This document shows, one piece after another, positions 1 through 8,300 of a stretch of 12,377 nucleotides of DNA. The stretch is from an uncultured Tessaracoccus sp. (GTDB lineage: Bacteria; Actinomycetota; Actinomycetes; Propionibacteriales; Propionibacteriaceae): NCBI RefSeq assembly GCF_947255005.1, contig NZ_CAMYFI010000066.1, positions 1-12,377 of the forward strand. Reading direction: 5' to 3'. The notes beneath the pieces are model-generated. The model did not search any database and was not told where the DNA came from. It saw only the letters and a list, made by a program, of their open reading frames with translations. Each line of letters starts with the position of its first letter. Position 1 is the stretch's first letter. The position numbers and the translations under genes are program-made.

Positions 1-115
1 CTGCGGCTGCCCGGCAGGTGGGAACGCCCCAGGCCCCGACGCGGACACCGCACTCTGCGGCTGCCCGGCAGGTGGGAACGCCCCAGGCCCCGACGCGGAC
101 ACCGCACTCTGCGGC
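1..115. repeat. 54-bp perfect tandem repeat inside the RDD gene
   Basis: Bases 1-54 and 55-108 are identical, and the match of 1-61 with 55-115 continues 7 bp into a third, broken copy. The period is 18 codons, so copy number can change without shifting the frame. On the minus strand each copy encodes SAVSASGPGAFPPAGQPQ (residues 237-254 and 255-272 of the RDD protein). More copies may lie beyond the left edge. Identity at every base, including wobble positions, points to recent duplication by slippage or recombination. Confidence 0.95.
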
Positions 116-816
116 GGATGCGACGCAGACGGTGCCGACATCGGCTGCTGAGCGCGCCAGGCGGGCTGTTGATCGTTCACCCACGGCGCTTCGGGAGCAC
201 GCCACGGCTCCTGCTCCGAGGGGCGCTGCTGCCAATCGTTCTTCGGGGCCCACGCGGAGTTGGCGTAGTCCGCCGCCTCCGGGCTGAACGCCTCGGCGAG
301 GTGTGGAGGCAACCCAACGGTGCTGACGTGCGACCTGGGCGAGCGCGCCTTCGAACGCGCAGGAACGGCGGAGACCTTGGGCTGGACGAGCACAGCCTTC
401 ACCGCCATGTCATGCCAACCCTGGCGGCGTTCGTGGATGATCAAGAACACGAGGAAGGCGATGCCACCGACGACGGTCATCATCAGGCCGACGTACACGA
501 GGAAGCGCAGAAAGACCCTCCACCAACCGATGGGTTTCCCGTCGGCCATGCCCACGAGTTCCAGCTTCATCGCCCTCGCACCCAGGCCCGCGCCGCTCGT
601 CGCATACGCCCACCACTGGTACAACCCGTAGGCCAACGTCAACACTACAAAGGTGATCGACGCCACGAGCACCACCGCCGGGTTATCGCCCCACAGCTGA
701 AGCGCGAGCGTGAGCAAACCGCTGAGCACAGCGACGGGAGCCACGTCGAGCAGGTACGCCAGGAAACGCCGATCGAGCCCTGCCACCTCATGGCCACGGG
801 GGATCATTCGACTCAC
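1..816 (-). CDS. RDD-family membrane protein with long repetitive Pro/Ser/Gln tail (3' partial)
   Basis: Reading from GTG at 816, 272 codons stay open to the left edge, so the C-terminus is missing. Residues about 10-145 form an RDD domain: the Arg/Asp signature DRRFLAYLLD (15-24), three hydrophobic segments (about 18-42, 46-72, 101-127), the internal G-x-G-A-R-A-M-K-L motif (77-85) and the closing RRQGWHDMAVKAVLV (130-144). RDD proteins are small integral membrane proteins of mostly unknown role; some have been linked to ion transport. From about 146 the chain becomes a low-complexity Pro/Gln/Ser/Ala tail of at least 127 residues, ending in two identical 18-residue repeats. The GTG start is chosen because GAGGAGG lies 5 nt upstream; the nearby ATG at 807 would be 14 nt from it. 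It is the last visible gene of the operon, 47 bp after the transglutaminase-like gene. The RDD assignment is firm; its role in the cluster is unknown. Confidence 0.9.
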   Translation of the reverse strand, partial: MSRMIPRGHEVAGLDRRFLAYLLDVAPVAVLSGLLTLALQLWGDNPAVVLVASITFVVLTLAYGLYQWWAYATSGAGLGARAMKLELVGMADGKPIGWWRVFLRFLVYVGLMMTVVGGIAFLVFLIIHERRQGWHDMAVKAVLVQPKVSAVPARSKARSPRSHVSTVGLPPHLAEAFSPEAADYANSAWAPKNDWQQRPSEQEPWRAPEAPWVNDQQPAWRAQQPMSAPSASHPPQSAVSASGPGAFPPAGQPQSAVSASGPGAFPPAGQPQ

Positions 817-863
817 GCTTGCCTCCTCACAACCTCAGGATATGGGTATACAGCACTTTCTGA
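817..863 (-). other. 47-bp intergenic spacer, no clear promoter or terminator
   Basis: This is the only true gap between genes in the window. It holds the strong ribosome-binding site of the RDD gene and an AT-richer patch around 839-855 (contains GTATAC). I see no stem-loop followed by a T-run and no convincing -35/-10 pair, so read-through from upstream is the simplest reading. A weak internal promoter cannot be excluded. Confidence 0.5.
822..828 (-). promoter_or_regulatory. Ribosome-binding site of the RDD gene
   Basis: GAGGAGG on the minus strand, 5 nt before the GTG at 816. It decides the start in favour of GTG over the ATG three codons downstream, and it allows independent initiation after the 47-bp gap. 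Confidence 0.75.
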
Positions 864-3146
864 CTACTTCGTCTGCCTGAACGACTTCGTGGAGAGCCTC
901 GACAGCATCCATCTCGGCCAGGCTACCGAGCGCCGCATGCCGCGATGCACTGACTTCGATTCTTGCCAGTACTCCTGGGCCACCTGCTCACTCGGCGCAC
1001 CGGGCGCGAACACCAGCCAGTCCGCTTCCTTCGCCAGCGACACCGGATCTGCCTCCTCCTCAATCTTGCTGAATTGCTCAGTGAGCTGCGTGGCCTGCTC
1101 AGACCGCGTGGCAGACAGCGACGGCGAGTGCCCCAAGTCGCGTGCCTTATCGACGAGTTCCAGCCAGGCACCGGCGACGCGGTTGGCGACGTCGGGGTCA
1201 TTCTTGCGACGAGCTCGTCGTCGCAGCTTCAATCCGAGGATGAGCGCGATGGGCACAACGATAGTGAGCAACGGGACGCCGACGATCAGCGCGATGGCGC
1301 CGACGCGTCTCCAGTCGATCGTCCGCTCTTCCTCAGGGATGTCACCCGGATCGGTCGGGAGCTGTTCCTCCTGCGGTGGCACGTCCGGTTTCTGCGGCGG
1401 CGGGGGCGGATTCACGACGTACGGCCGCGGCTTCGGTGGCTCATGGGGGAGCTCTTCGTCGGCCGTCCTGTCCTTGGGCGGGGTCGGGTCGAAGCGCACC
1501 CATCCCAGACCGTCCAGGTTCAGCTCCGGCCACGCACCCACCTGGTCGCCGGTAATCTGCGGCGAGTTCTCCATCTCGTAGCCGTAGATCACCCGCGACG
1601 GGATGCCAAGCTCCCGCGCCATGAGCGCCATGGCGGTGGCATACTGCTCGTGGTCGCCGATCATGCGCTGCTGGTCGTCGAGTAGCTCCAACAGCCGCGA
1701 CTGTGAATGCCCAGGCCGCGACGCCACCTCATCTTCTTGGCCGTGCGAGAAGAACCCAAGCTTGAGCTGCTTTTCCAGGGCGAGCGCTTGCGCTCCTGCC
1801 GTCTGCCGCCCTTCGGTCCATTGCCGCGCCAGCATGCGCAGGCTCTCCGGCACGCCGCTCGTCTTCGCCTGCTTCACCCGGCCGGCCTCGGCGTCGGCGA
1901 TACGCGCATCGGAGGGGCGCTGCGGGGCAATCGCGCCAAGCGTGTAGGTGTCGCCGTCGTGCAGGCCGGCAAGCGCGATCCCGGTGCCGGAGCTGTGGTT
2001 GTAGAAGAACGACTCACCAAGCTCCACCGCACGCTCACCATTGAAATGCACGGCGGTGGAACGCCCCAGCGTCGGCACCCACACGTCGTCGTACTTGTGC
2101 ACTCGCACGTTGAGCTCGAGCTGATCGCCTTCAGTAGTGTCGTTGATCCACTGCCCGACGCGGCGGAACGTCGTCTCGTCGACAGCGTCGTGGTCGAGGG
2201 TGGCGACGCGGAAGGCGATGCCGTCGTAGGTGTCGAGCGTGGCGATGCGCACAATGTCTCCCGGCCGAGCGCCGGCCACCTCAAACAGTGTCTCACTGCG
2301 GTGTTTGGTGATGTTCGCACGGAATCCTTGCAGCGGGGAGCGCTGATCGGCGAGGTTGATGGGGATCTCGACGCCGCTGCGCAGCGTGGAGCGGTGCGCG
2401 CCGCTGGCGAGCGCGGGCGCAGCGAGCATCCCGACGAGGCCCGCCACCGCCAACACCGCCACGCCCATGAGCAGGCGCATGGGTCGGAAGGTGCCCTGCG
2501 ATTCGGACAGCCGGTCGCGCAGCCGGCCGCGCCGGTAGGTCGTCCACAGCAGCACCACCACGAAGAACGCGAACCCCACCCACAGCGGCATCACGGCAGT
2601 TCGCGCGCCGAGCATCGCACCGACGGTGTAGCCCACGGCCGCCGGCACCCATGCGGCCCCCGGGCGGCGCGTGCGAAGGCTCACCGTGCCTCCCACCAGG
2701 CCCACCAGGTACCCGACCAGGCCCGGCACCGCGAGCAGGTTCCAGGTCTCGCCAATCGGTGGGTCGAGCGTCAACATGTCGCGCCAGGCCGTCACAGGGC
2801 CGGTGAGCAGCCCGAGCAGCGTGCGGCCGGTGGGCACCACGTACCCGATCGCGGACGACGGCATTACCAACGCGCTGCCGAACAGGAACCAACCGGCCAC
2901 CGCGAGGAGTACCGTCGTATCGACGCGCAGTTGGCGCAGGGCGCCGACGAAGGCAATCACCATGCCGAGCGCGGTGAAGCCGAGCACGGTCACGAACAGC
3001 AGCGGCGTGCCGTACACCGGCCAGAACGCGAGTGCGACCAGCGCCGCGAGCAGCAACAGCATCAGGGAGTCGACGATGAGCCACACCCGCCCCGACCCGG
3101 AGAGGCGCCACGCGCTCCTGGTGGCCTGCGTTGAGGGTACCGACAT
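864..3146 (-). CDS. Polytopic membrane protein with degenerate (probably inactive) transglutaminase-like domain
   Basis: A 760-residue protein. The N-terminal part has about seven hydrophobic segments (near 22-44, 48-70, 78-97, 134-152, 165-183, 186-203, 226-248). A long, presumably extracellular region (about 249-613) carries a transglutaminase-core fold near 490-556, then a Pro-rich linker (about 565-605). One more membrane helix (about 615-640) leads to a basic stop RRRARRK and a cytoplasmic tail (641-760) that resembles the DUF4129 tail of TgpA-like proteins. The core keeps GIPSR (514-518) and FDPTP (552-556), but where active family members have Cys there is His499 (in GDHEQYA, 497-503), and where they have His in H-A-W there is Gly537 (in VGAW). 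Only the Asp of the triad, D553, remains, so cross-linking or protease chemistry is unlikely; a binding or scaffold role is inferred. Its ATG shares one base with the DUF58 stop (TGATG). Topology is judged by eye. Confidence 0.9.
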   Translation of the reverse strand: MSVPSTQATRSAWRLSGSGRVWLIVDSLMLLLLAALVALAFWPVYGTPLLFVTVLGFTALGMVIAFVGALRQLRVDTTVLLAVAGWFLFGSALVMPSSAIGYVVPTGRTLLGLLTGPVTAWRDMLTLDPPIGETWNLLAVPGLVGYLVGLVGGTVSLRTRRPGAAWVPAAVGYTVGAMLGARTAVMPLWVGFAFFVVVLLWTTYRRGRLRDRLSESQGTFRPMRLLMGVAVLAVAGLVGMLAAPALASGAHRSTLRSGVEIPINLADQRSPLQGFRANITKHRSETLFEVAGARPGDIVRIATLDTYDGIAFRVATLDHDAVDETTFRRVGQWINDTTEGDQLELNVRVHKYDDVWVPTLGRSTAVHFNGERAVELGESFFYNHSSGTGIALAGLHDGDTYTLGAIAPQRPSDARIADAEAGRVKQAKTSGVPESLRMLARQWTEGRQTAGAQALALEKQLKLGFFSHGQEDEVASRPGHSQSRLLELLDDQQRMIGDHEQYATAMALMARELGIPSRVIYGYEMENSPQITGDQVGAWPELNLDGLGWVRFDPTPPKDRTADEELPHEPPKPRPYVVNPPPPPQKPDVPPQEEQLPTDPGDIPEEERTIDWRRVGAIALIVGVPLLTIVVPIALILGLKLRRRARRKNDPDVANRVAGAWLELVDKARDLGHSPSLSATRSEQATQLTEQFSKIEEEADPVSLAKEADWLVFAPGAPSEQVAQEYWQESKSVHRGMRRSVAWPRWMLSRLSTKSFRQTK

Positions 3147-4378
3147 CAGTCCATCGACCTCCTCATCACGCGGGGCAGGTCTTCGAGGCTACCGATCTGA
3201 TTCAGGGTGACGTTGCCCACCTTGCGGTTGCGCGGCTCCTCACCCGTGGACACGCGGATGCCGATGTAGCGGGTGTCGACGTCGAACCGCGCACTCGCTA
3301 TGCGCAGATCGGTGAGTGTTGTCGTCGAACCTGAGATGAGGATCACGATCGATGCCCCGTAGTTCGCGCGCGAATTGGAGTAGGCGAGATCCGCGACGCC
3401 GCCACGCGCGGTCTGCTCCACGAGCGCGAGCTCGTCGAGGGCCACCGTCGGCGCCACCGCTGCGAGTTCTTCCTTGGAGGTGGTGACCACGAGCTGCGAG
3501 TCACCCAGGAGCGCTTGCATCGCAATCGACGCAGCCGCGGACACTGCCGTCTCGAACTCGTCCTCGTCGATGTACGACTGGTGGCACGTATCCAGCGCGA
3601 CAAGCACCTTCGACATGCGCGATTCCTCAAACTGGCGCACCATCAACTGGCCTGCGCGCGCGGAGGATTTCCAGTGCACGTGGCGACGGTCGTCGCCTGC
3701 CACGTAGGGGCGCAGCGCGTGAAAGTTCATGTCGGAGGCGTTGAGGTTGGGGCTCGCGTGGCCCTCCAGGTCGTGCACGAAGCCTATCTGCCGCCCAGGC
3801 AGGCGCACCGTCTTGGGGTGCACGTACACCTCTTCTGCGCCCGTCCAGCGCGTCTCCCGCCCGGTCAGGCTGAAGGGATCGCCCTGCACCGAGTTGGCGG
3901 GGCCGACGACGATGCGTCCGCGCCGGTGCGTGGGAATCCGAAATCGGAATTCGCGGGTGCTGCCTCCGGGCATGACCGGCAACCAGAAGCTAGCCGTCTC
4001 GTCGCCCAACGGAAGGTCGAGGCGAGAGCCGAGATGACGCTTGCCAGGATGCGTCTGCACGAGAATCCGGCCGAAGGCCCGCTCCCCCACCACGACGGAA
4101 CGGTCCGAGAGCTGCATCGCGACGCGCAACCTCGGCTTGCCGATAGTGAACAGCAGCGCGATGCCCACGAGCACGATCGCGACGATGCCGACGAGCAGAA
4201 ATTCCATCCAACGTGCGGCGAGCCCCACGACGAGCGCCACGACGCCCAGCAGCAGGGTGATCCAACCAGCGTCGCGCATGCCAATGCGCTCGCTGACGCG
4301 TTTGTACAGCGAGCGAACGGCCTTACCTGTTGGTGGATCGACCGCTTCGGGGATCTCCCAGCGAGCGGTGGTAGTCAT
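3146..4378 (-). CDS. DUF58 domain protein (vWA-like, membrane-anchored)
   Basis: A 410-residue protein with two adjacent hydrophobic segments (about 38-56 and 59-79) and a soluble region. The DUF58 signature lies at about 218-252: NFHALRPYVAGDDRR (218-232), then HVHWKSSAR and the LMVRQFEESR end. After it comes a vWA-like strand VLVALDTCHQS (258-268), where a metal-ion-dependent adhesion site would read D-x-S-x-S; here it is D263-T-C-H-Q, so the two serines are replaced and the site looks degenerate. DUF58 proteins usually sit next to MoxR ATPases and are thought to act with them as a chaperone-like or assembly module; direct biochemistry is scarce. The ATG overlaps the MoxR stop by one base (TGATGA). 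The only SD-like GGAG is about 14 nt upstream (4393-4396), so translation probably depends on coupling to moxR. The family call is firm; the substrate is unknown. Confidence 0.93.
   Translation of the reverse strand: MTTTARWEIPEAVDPPTGKAVRSLYKRVSERIGMRDAGWITLLLGVVALVVGLAARWMEFLLVGIVAIVLVGIALLFTIGKPRLRVAMQLSDRSVVVGERAFGRILVQTHPGKRHLGSRLDLPLGDETASFWLPVMPGGSTREFRFRIPTHRRGRIVVGPANSVQGDPFSLTGRETRWTGAEEVYVHPKTVRLPGRQIGFVHDLEGHASPNLNASDMNFHALRPYVAGDDRRHVHWKSSARAGQLMVRQFEESRMSKVLVALDTCHQSYIDEDEFETAVSAAASIAMQALLGDSQLVVTTSKEELAAVAPTVALDELALVEQTARGGVADLAYSNSRANYGASIVILISGSTTTLTDLRIASARFDVDTRYIGIRVSTGEEPRNRKVGNVTLNQIGSLEDLPRVMRRSMD
3158..3164 (-). promoter_or_regulatory. Ribosome-binding site of the transglutaminase-like gene
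   Basis: GAGGAGG on the minus strand, 11 nt before the ATG at 3146 and inside the last codons of the DUF58 gene. The spacing is longer than ideal. Together with the one-base stop/start overlap it suggests both direct and re-initiation translation. Confidence 0.55.
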
Positions 4379-5343
4379 CAGTCGCGAGCGCGCTCCGTCG
4401 GAGGCGGCACGGAACCAATCACGTCCGCCATCACGTCGACGGTGGTGACTCCGTTGAACTCAGCCTCAGGGTCAAGAATCAAACGATGGGCCAGGCACGG
4501 CACCGCGAGGATCTTGATGTCGTCGGGCGTGACGAAGTGCCGCCCCACCGACGCCGCCCACACCCGCGACGCCCTCACCAGCGCCAACGCGCCACGCACA
4601 GACGCACCGAGACGCACGTCCCCGGCGGCACGTGTTGCCTCGACGAGGCGCACGACGTAGTCCATCACGCTCGCCTCGACGTGCACCGCCCCCGTCATCT
4701 GCGCCATCTCCGCCACCTGCTGGCCCGTCACCACCGACGGCAGCGCCGTCGAACGTGGACGTGAGCCGCCGGAGGCAAGGATGCGCATGGTAGCCTCGTG
4801 ATCCGGATAGCCGAGCGTGGTCTTCATCAAGAAACGGTCGAGCTGCGCCTCGGGGAGACGATAGGTGCCGGCCTGCTCGATGGGGTTTTGGGTTGCGATC
4901 ACCATGAATGGGTTATCGACGGAGTATGACTGCCCGTCGACGGTGACGCGCGACTCTTCCATCACCTCGAGCAGCGCCGACTGGGTTTTCGGCGAGGCGC
5001 GGTTGATCTCGTCGGCGAGCACGATCGACGCGAAGATCGGGCCCTGGTGGAACTCGAACTCGCCCGATTTCTGGTCGTAGATCGTCACGCCGGTGACGTC
5101 GGAGGGCAGCAGATCGGGGGTGAACTGGATGCGGCTGTGGGTGCCCTGCACCGACTGTGCAATGGCGCGAGCGAGGCTCGTCTTGCCGGTGCCAGGGTAG
5201 TCCTCGAGCAGCAGGTGCCCCTCCGCCAACATGCAGGTGATCGCGAGACGGATGGCCTCGCTCTTGCCCATGATGACGCGCTCAATATTGCCGACGATGT
5301 TCGCGAAGTTCTCGCTGAACCATCGTGCTTGTTCTGGATTCAC
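4378..5343 (-). CDS. MoxR-family AAA+ ATPase
   Basis: A 321-residue cytoplasmic ATPase of normal length for the MoxR family. Visible motifs in order: Walker A PGTGKTS (50-56), the FTPDLLPSDVTG stretch (74-85) diagnostic of MoxR, Walker B VLADEINR (108-115) with the catalytic D111-E112, sensor-1 TQNP (151-154), and LDRF (168-171) with the probable arginine finger R170. A C-terminal lid domain follows from about 205, including LGASVRGALAL (246-256). All ATPase residues are present, so it should be active. MoxR ATPases assemble or mature protein complexes, often through a vWA partner, here most likely the adjacent DUF58 protein. The GTG start overlaps the stop of the giant gene by 4 nt (GTGA, 5340-5343), and AAAGGAAA lies just upstream. 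The identification is firm; the substrate is not known, and the giant protein or the pseudo-transglutaminase are candidates. Confidence 0.96.
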   Translation of the reverse strand: MNPEQARWFSENFANIVGNIERVIMGKSEAIRLAITCMLAEGHLLLEDYPGTGKTSLARAIAQSVQGTHSRIQFTPDLLPSDVTGVTIYDQKSGEFEFHQGPIFASIVLADEINRASPKTQSALLEVMEESRVTVDGQSYSVDNPFMVIATQNPIEQAGTYRLPEAQLDRFLMKTTLGYPDHEATMRILASGGSRPRSTALPSVVTGQQVAEMAQMTGAVHVEASVMDYVVRLVEATRAAGDVRLGASVRGALALVRASRVWAASVGRHFVTPDDIKILAVPCLAHRLILDPEAEFNGVTTVDVMADVIGSVPPPTERARD

Positions 5344-8300
5344 GGTTTCCTTTCGACGCTATTCCAGGTCCAGCGGCTGCTATTGCCATTGACCCTGCAG
5401 TTGACCTTGAAATCCTCGTATGGCTTGGGAGGTTCATCGGCCGAACCTGGTTGCAGGTACATCTCCGATTTGTAAATTCGGTTGTTCGCAGCGTGGATGG
5501 TGTCGAGCAGGTTCTCTTCCTTGTCGAGCACTTTGCATGCGCCCCCGAACCTGACGTACTTGATGGAGACGGTCAGTTTCTTCGTCACAGTGTGGTATTC
5601 CACTCTGGCGACATCATCGATGCGGTACGACTGAGTGCGCACGTTCGAGAACCCCACTTGCTGGCTGGTGCCTGGATTGGTGCCCCTCCACCCGAGAATG
5701 ACGGTGGATGATCCCGGCTGCAGCAAAATGGTGCCGTTTGGCGCCCGCTTGGCATTCGAGCCGCCCCCGAAGCTGACGTAGTACCGAGAGGGATCCCACC
5801 CCCCTGAACCTTCCAGGGAGGGCGTGTCCCAGCGCATAGACACGTGCCCTTTATCGTAGGCCATGGGCTGCTCAAGCGCGAAAGGCTGCGGTTCCTTACT
5901 CAGCGGCATCATTCCCGACACAGGATGCGTGTCGGCGATCTCCTGATTACCTACGCCCTGCGTAAGACGCATCCGCACGTAACCGGAGTACTCTTTCCCC
6001 GGAGTAAGTGGCCGCGTGAGGTAGACGCCATCTTTGGGTTCGAGTTCGGTCCAGCCGCCATCGCCGATTTGGTATTCCAGACGCACCCCAGCTTTCGCCC
6101 GCTCTTCGGGAGTGTTCATCTTGGGAGTGATGAGCCGGAACCCAAGCTGGTTGGGATACTGGGCGCTCCCGTACCTTGGGAACGCCGCGGGCCTCTCGAC
6201 GACGAGTTTGGGTGCGCTCCACGAGATCAGTGCTTGCGGGGTTTCCGCAACAAGCACTCGGGAGTGACGATTCTGAGCGTAGAGACGGAACGTCACTGGG
6301 CTGTGCCCAAACCCCCCAAACGCATGCTCGCTGCCCTCATCGGGTGGGAAGGCTATGACCTTGCCAGGCCGTTCATTCCCGCCCGTGACAGGGACGATCT
6401 GGAGTTTCATGTTCGGGTCGCCGTTGGCGTCGAGGGTGTGCCTAGAGACCTTCACGGAGAAGCTTCCGCCATTCTCGGTGATGCTCGCGACGGCTGTGAT
6501 GCCCCCAGCTCCCTTCGGGGGGCCAACGGGAAACTCTGGCACCGAGCGTTCGGATTCCGGCGAGGATCCGGCGTTGTTGGTGGCCACAACTCCGAACGAG
6601 TAGGTTTTCCCGTTGGTGAGGCCGGCCCACTCAAACTGCCGGGCCGAGCCTTCGAGATTCTTGCTGCCGATGCGCTTCCCGGACGAATCGTACAAGTGGA
6701 CGGTGTAGGTGGTGACCGGGCTTCCTTTGTTGTTTTTGTTCGCGAACCCGGCTTCCGGCCACCGCACCATGAGCGCCTGGTCTTTGCTCTCCGCGGTCGG
6801 GCGGCCGGGAGCGAGCGGTGTCACGTCGGGGATGTACGCGGCCGATTGCGGGGACGGTTCGGATGGGCCGAGCTTGTTGTACTCCACGACGCTCAGCGTC
6901 CACGGCACGTTATTGCGCAGCCTGGTGATGGTGCACGTGGTACCTGGGCACACTTGCGTCACCGGCGAGTGCCCCGGCGCCGACGCGGTCACTTCGCGCT
7001 TCTCGATCGGGTACCCGTTGGACCCGCCGGAGCGGTACTCGAAGCGGATCTGCCCGTCGCCTGCCACACCGCCGAACGGCGCCGACGGCGGCGAAGGCTT
7101 ATTCTTCACGTCCAACCGGATGCTGCCGTCGACGACGCGCCCTGGGTCTTTCGTGGCGTCTTGCACGGAGTACCGGGCGGTGAGAGTGCCGACGAAGTCC
7201 TTCGCAGGCGTAATCGTCACGGAATGTTCATCGAACTCGATCTTGCCTGAACCGGAGGTGATCGATGCTCCTGTCACGGTGAGGCTCGGGTCACTGGTGA
7301 TGTACGAAGTATCGTTGGCCGTCACCGGAATCGACGTCGGAATGCCGCCCGCGGCATCATTCACCACGTCGGTTTCGGCGACAGTGAGGGGCTGCCTGGA
7401 CGACACCATCTCCAGCACCACCTCGAATTCCGTCGATGCACCCACCGCATTCGTCACGACACCGCTCAGGCTTCTACGTGTGCCGGCCTTCGCGGTGATC
7501 GGCGCCGTGGCGACGATGACGGAGTTGCTGGATTCGGTGCGCCACTCGATGGGCGCATCACCGCCCGCGTCCTTCCAGTCGCTGAAGCTGAAATCCAGGC
7601 CGCGAGGATCCCTGAACAGCGGCATGGCGGAAAGCCGGAACTCCCCCTCGCCGGGCGCCACCTGCAACACGCCGTCGGCCACCTTCTCCGGGGGCAGCTG
7701 GGTGAGCGGATCGTTCGCATCCTCGCCCTTGTTCTGCGCATTCGCGCGCACTTCGACGTTGATGCTCACGTAGGCGCGCTTCGCCGTCATATCGCCTTCG
7801 GGTACCACGTCGATGACCTCGAACACGACGGCGGCAGGGCCTCGGTACTCAAGGCTCGGCGTGTAGTCTACGCCACCTGTGGCGGGCACCGCGCTCCCGT
7901 TCGTCGCAGTAATCGTGTCGGCGCTGGTGAGCTTCACCGAACGACCCTCGGTACCCAAGATGAGATCGTCGAAACTCAGGTGCACGGGCTGGCCCGCTGT
8001 TGCGGTGATCTCGCGGGCTTTGCTGTCGCGCACCACGGGGCGCACGTCCTGCGTGCCGGGCACCGTGAGCAGCGCGTACGAAGTCATGCCGTCGTTATCC
8101 GTCAGCGCGTAGCGCACCTGCTTCATGCGTTCGCCGACGGGCACCGCAATCTCCGTGGCACTCACCACCTGGGGGCTGTTTGGGTCGTCCTTCGATGCGC
8201 CGGGCACCGAAACCTTGAGGTCTTTGTGCGGCCCGTCGGGATCGAAGTCGTTCGCAGTGACGTCGACCTCGATGACGGGCTTGTTGGCGACATCAAGGAA

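Noticed and set aside
1..115. CRISPR array or mobile-element end from the left-edge repeats
   Set aside because: The copies abut without spacers, are in frame with a coding sequence and encode a low-complexity tail; this is a coding tandem repeat.
817..863. Promoter before the RDD gene (TATCCT-like -10 on the minus strand)
   Set aside because: A TAnnnT hexamer is present, but no matching -35 sits about 17 nt upstream (TAGTCA at best). Too weak to annotate.
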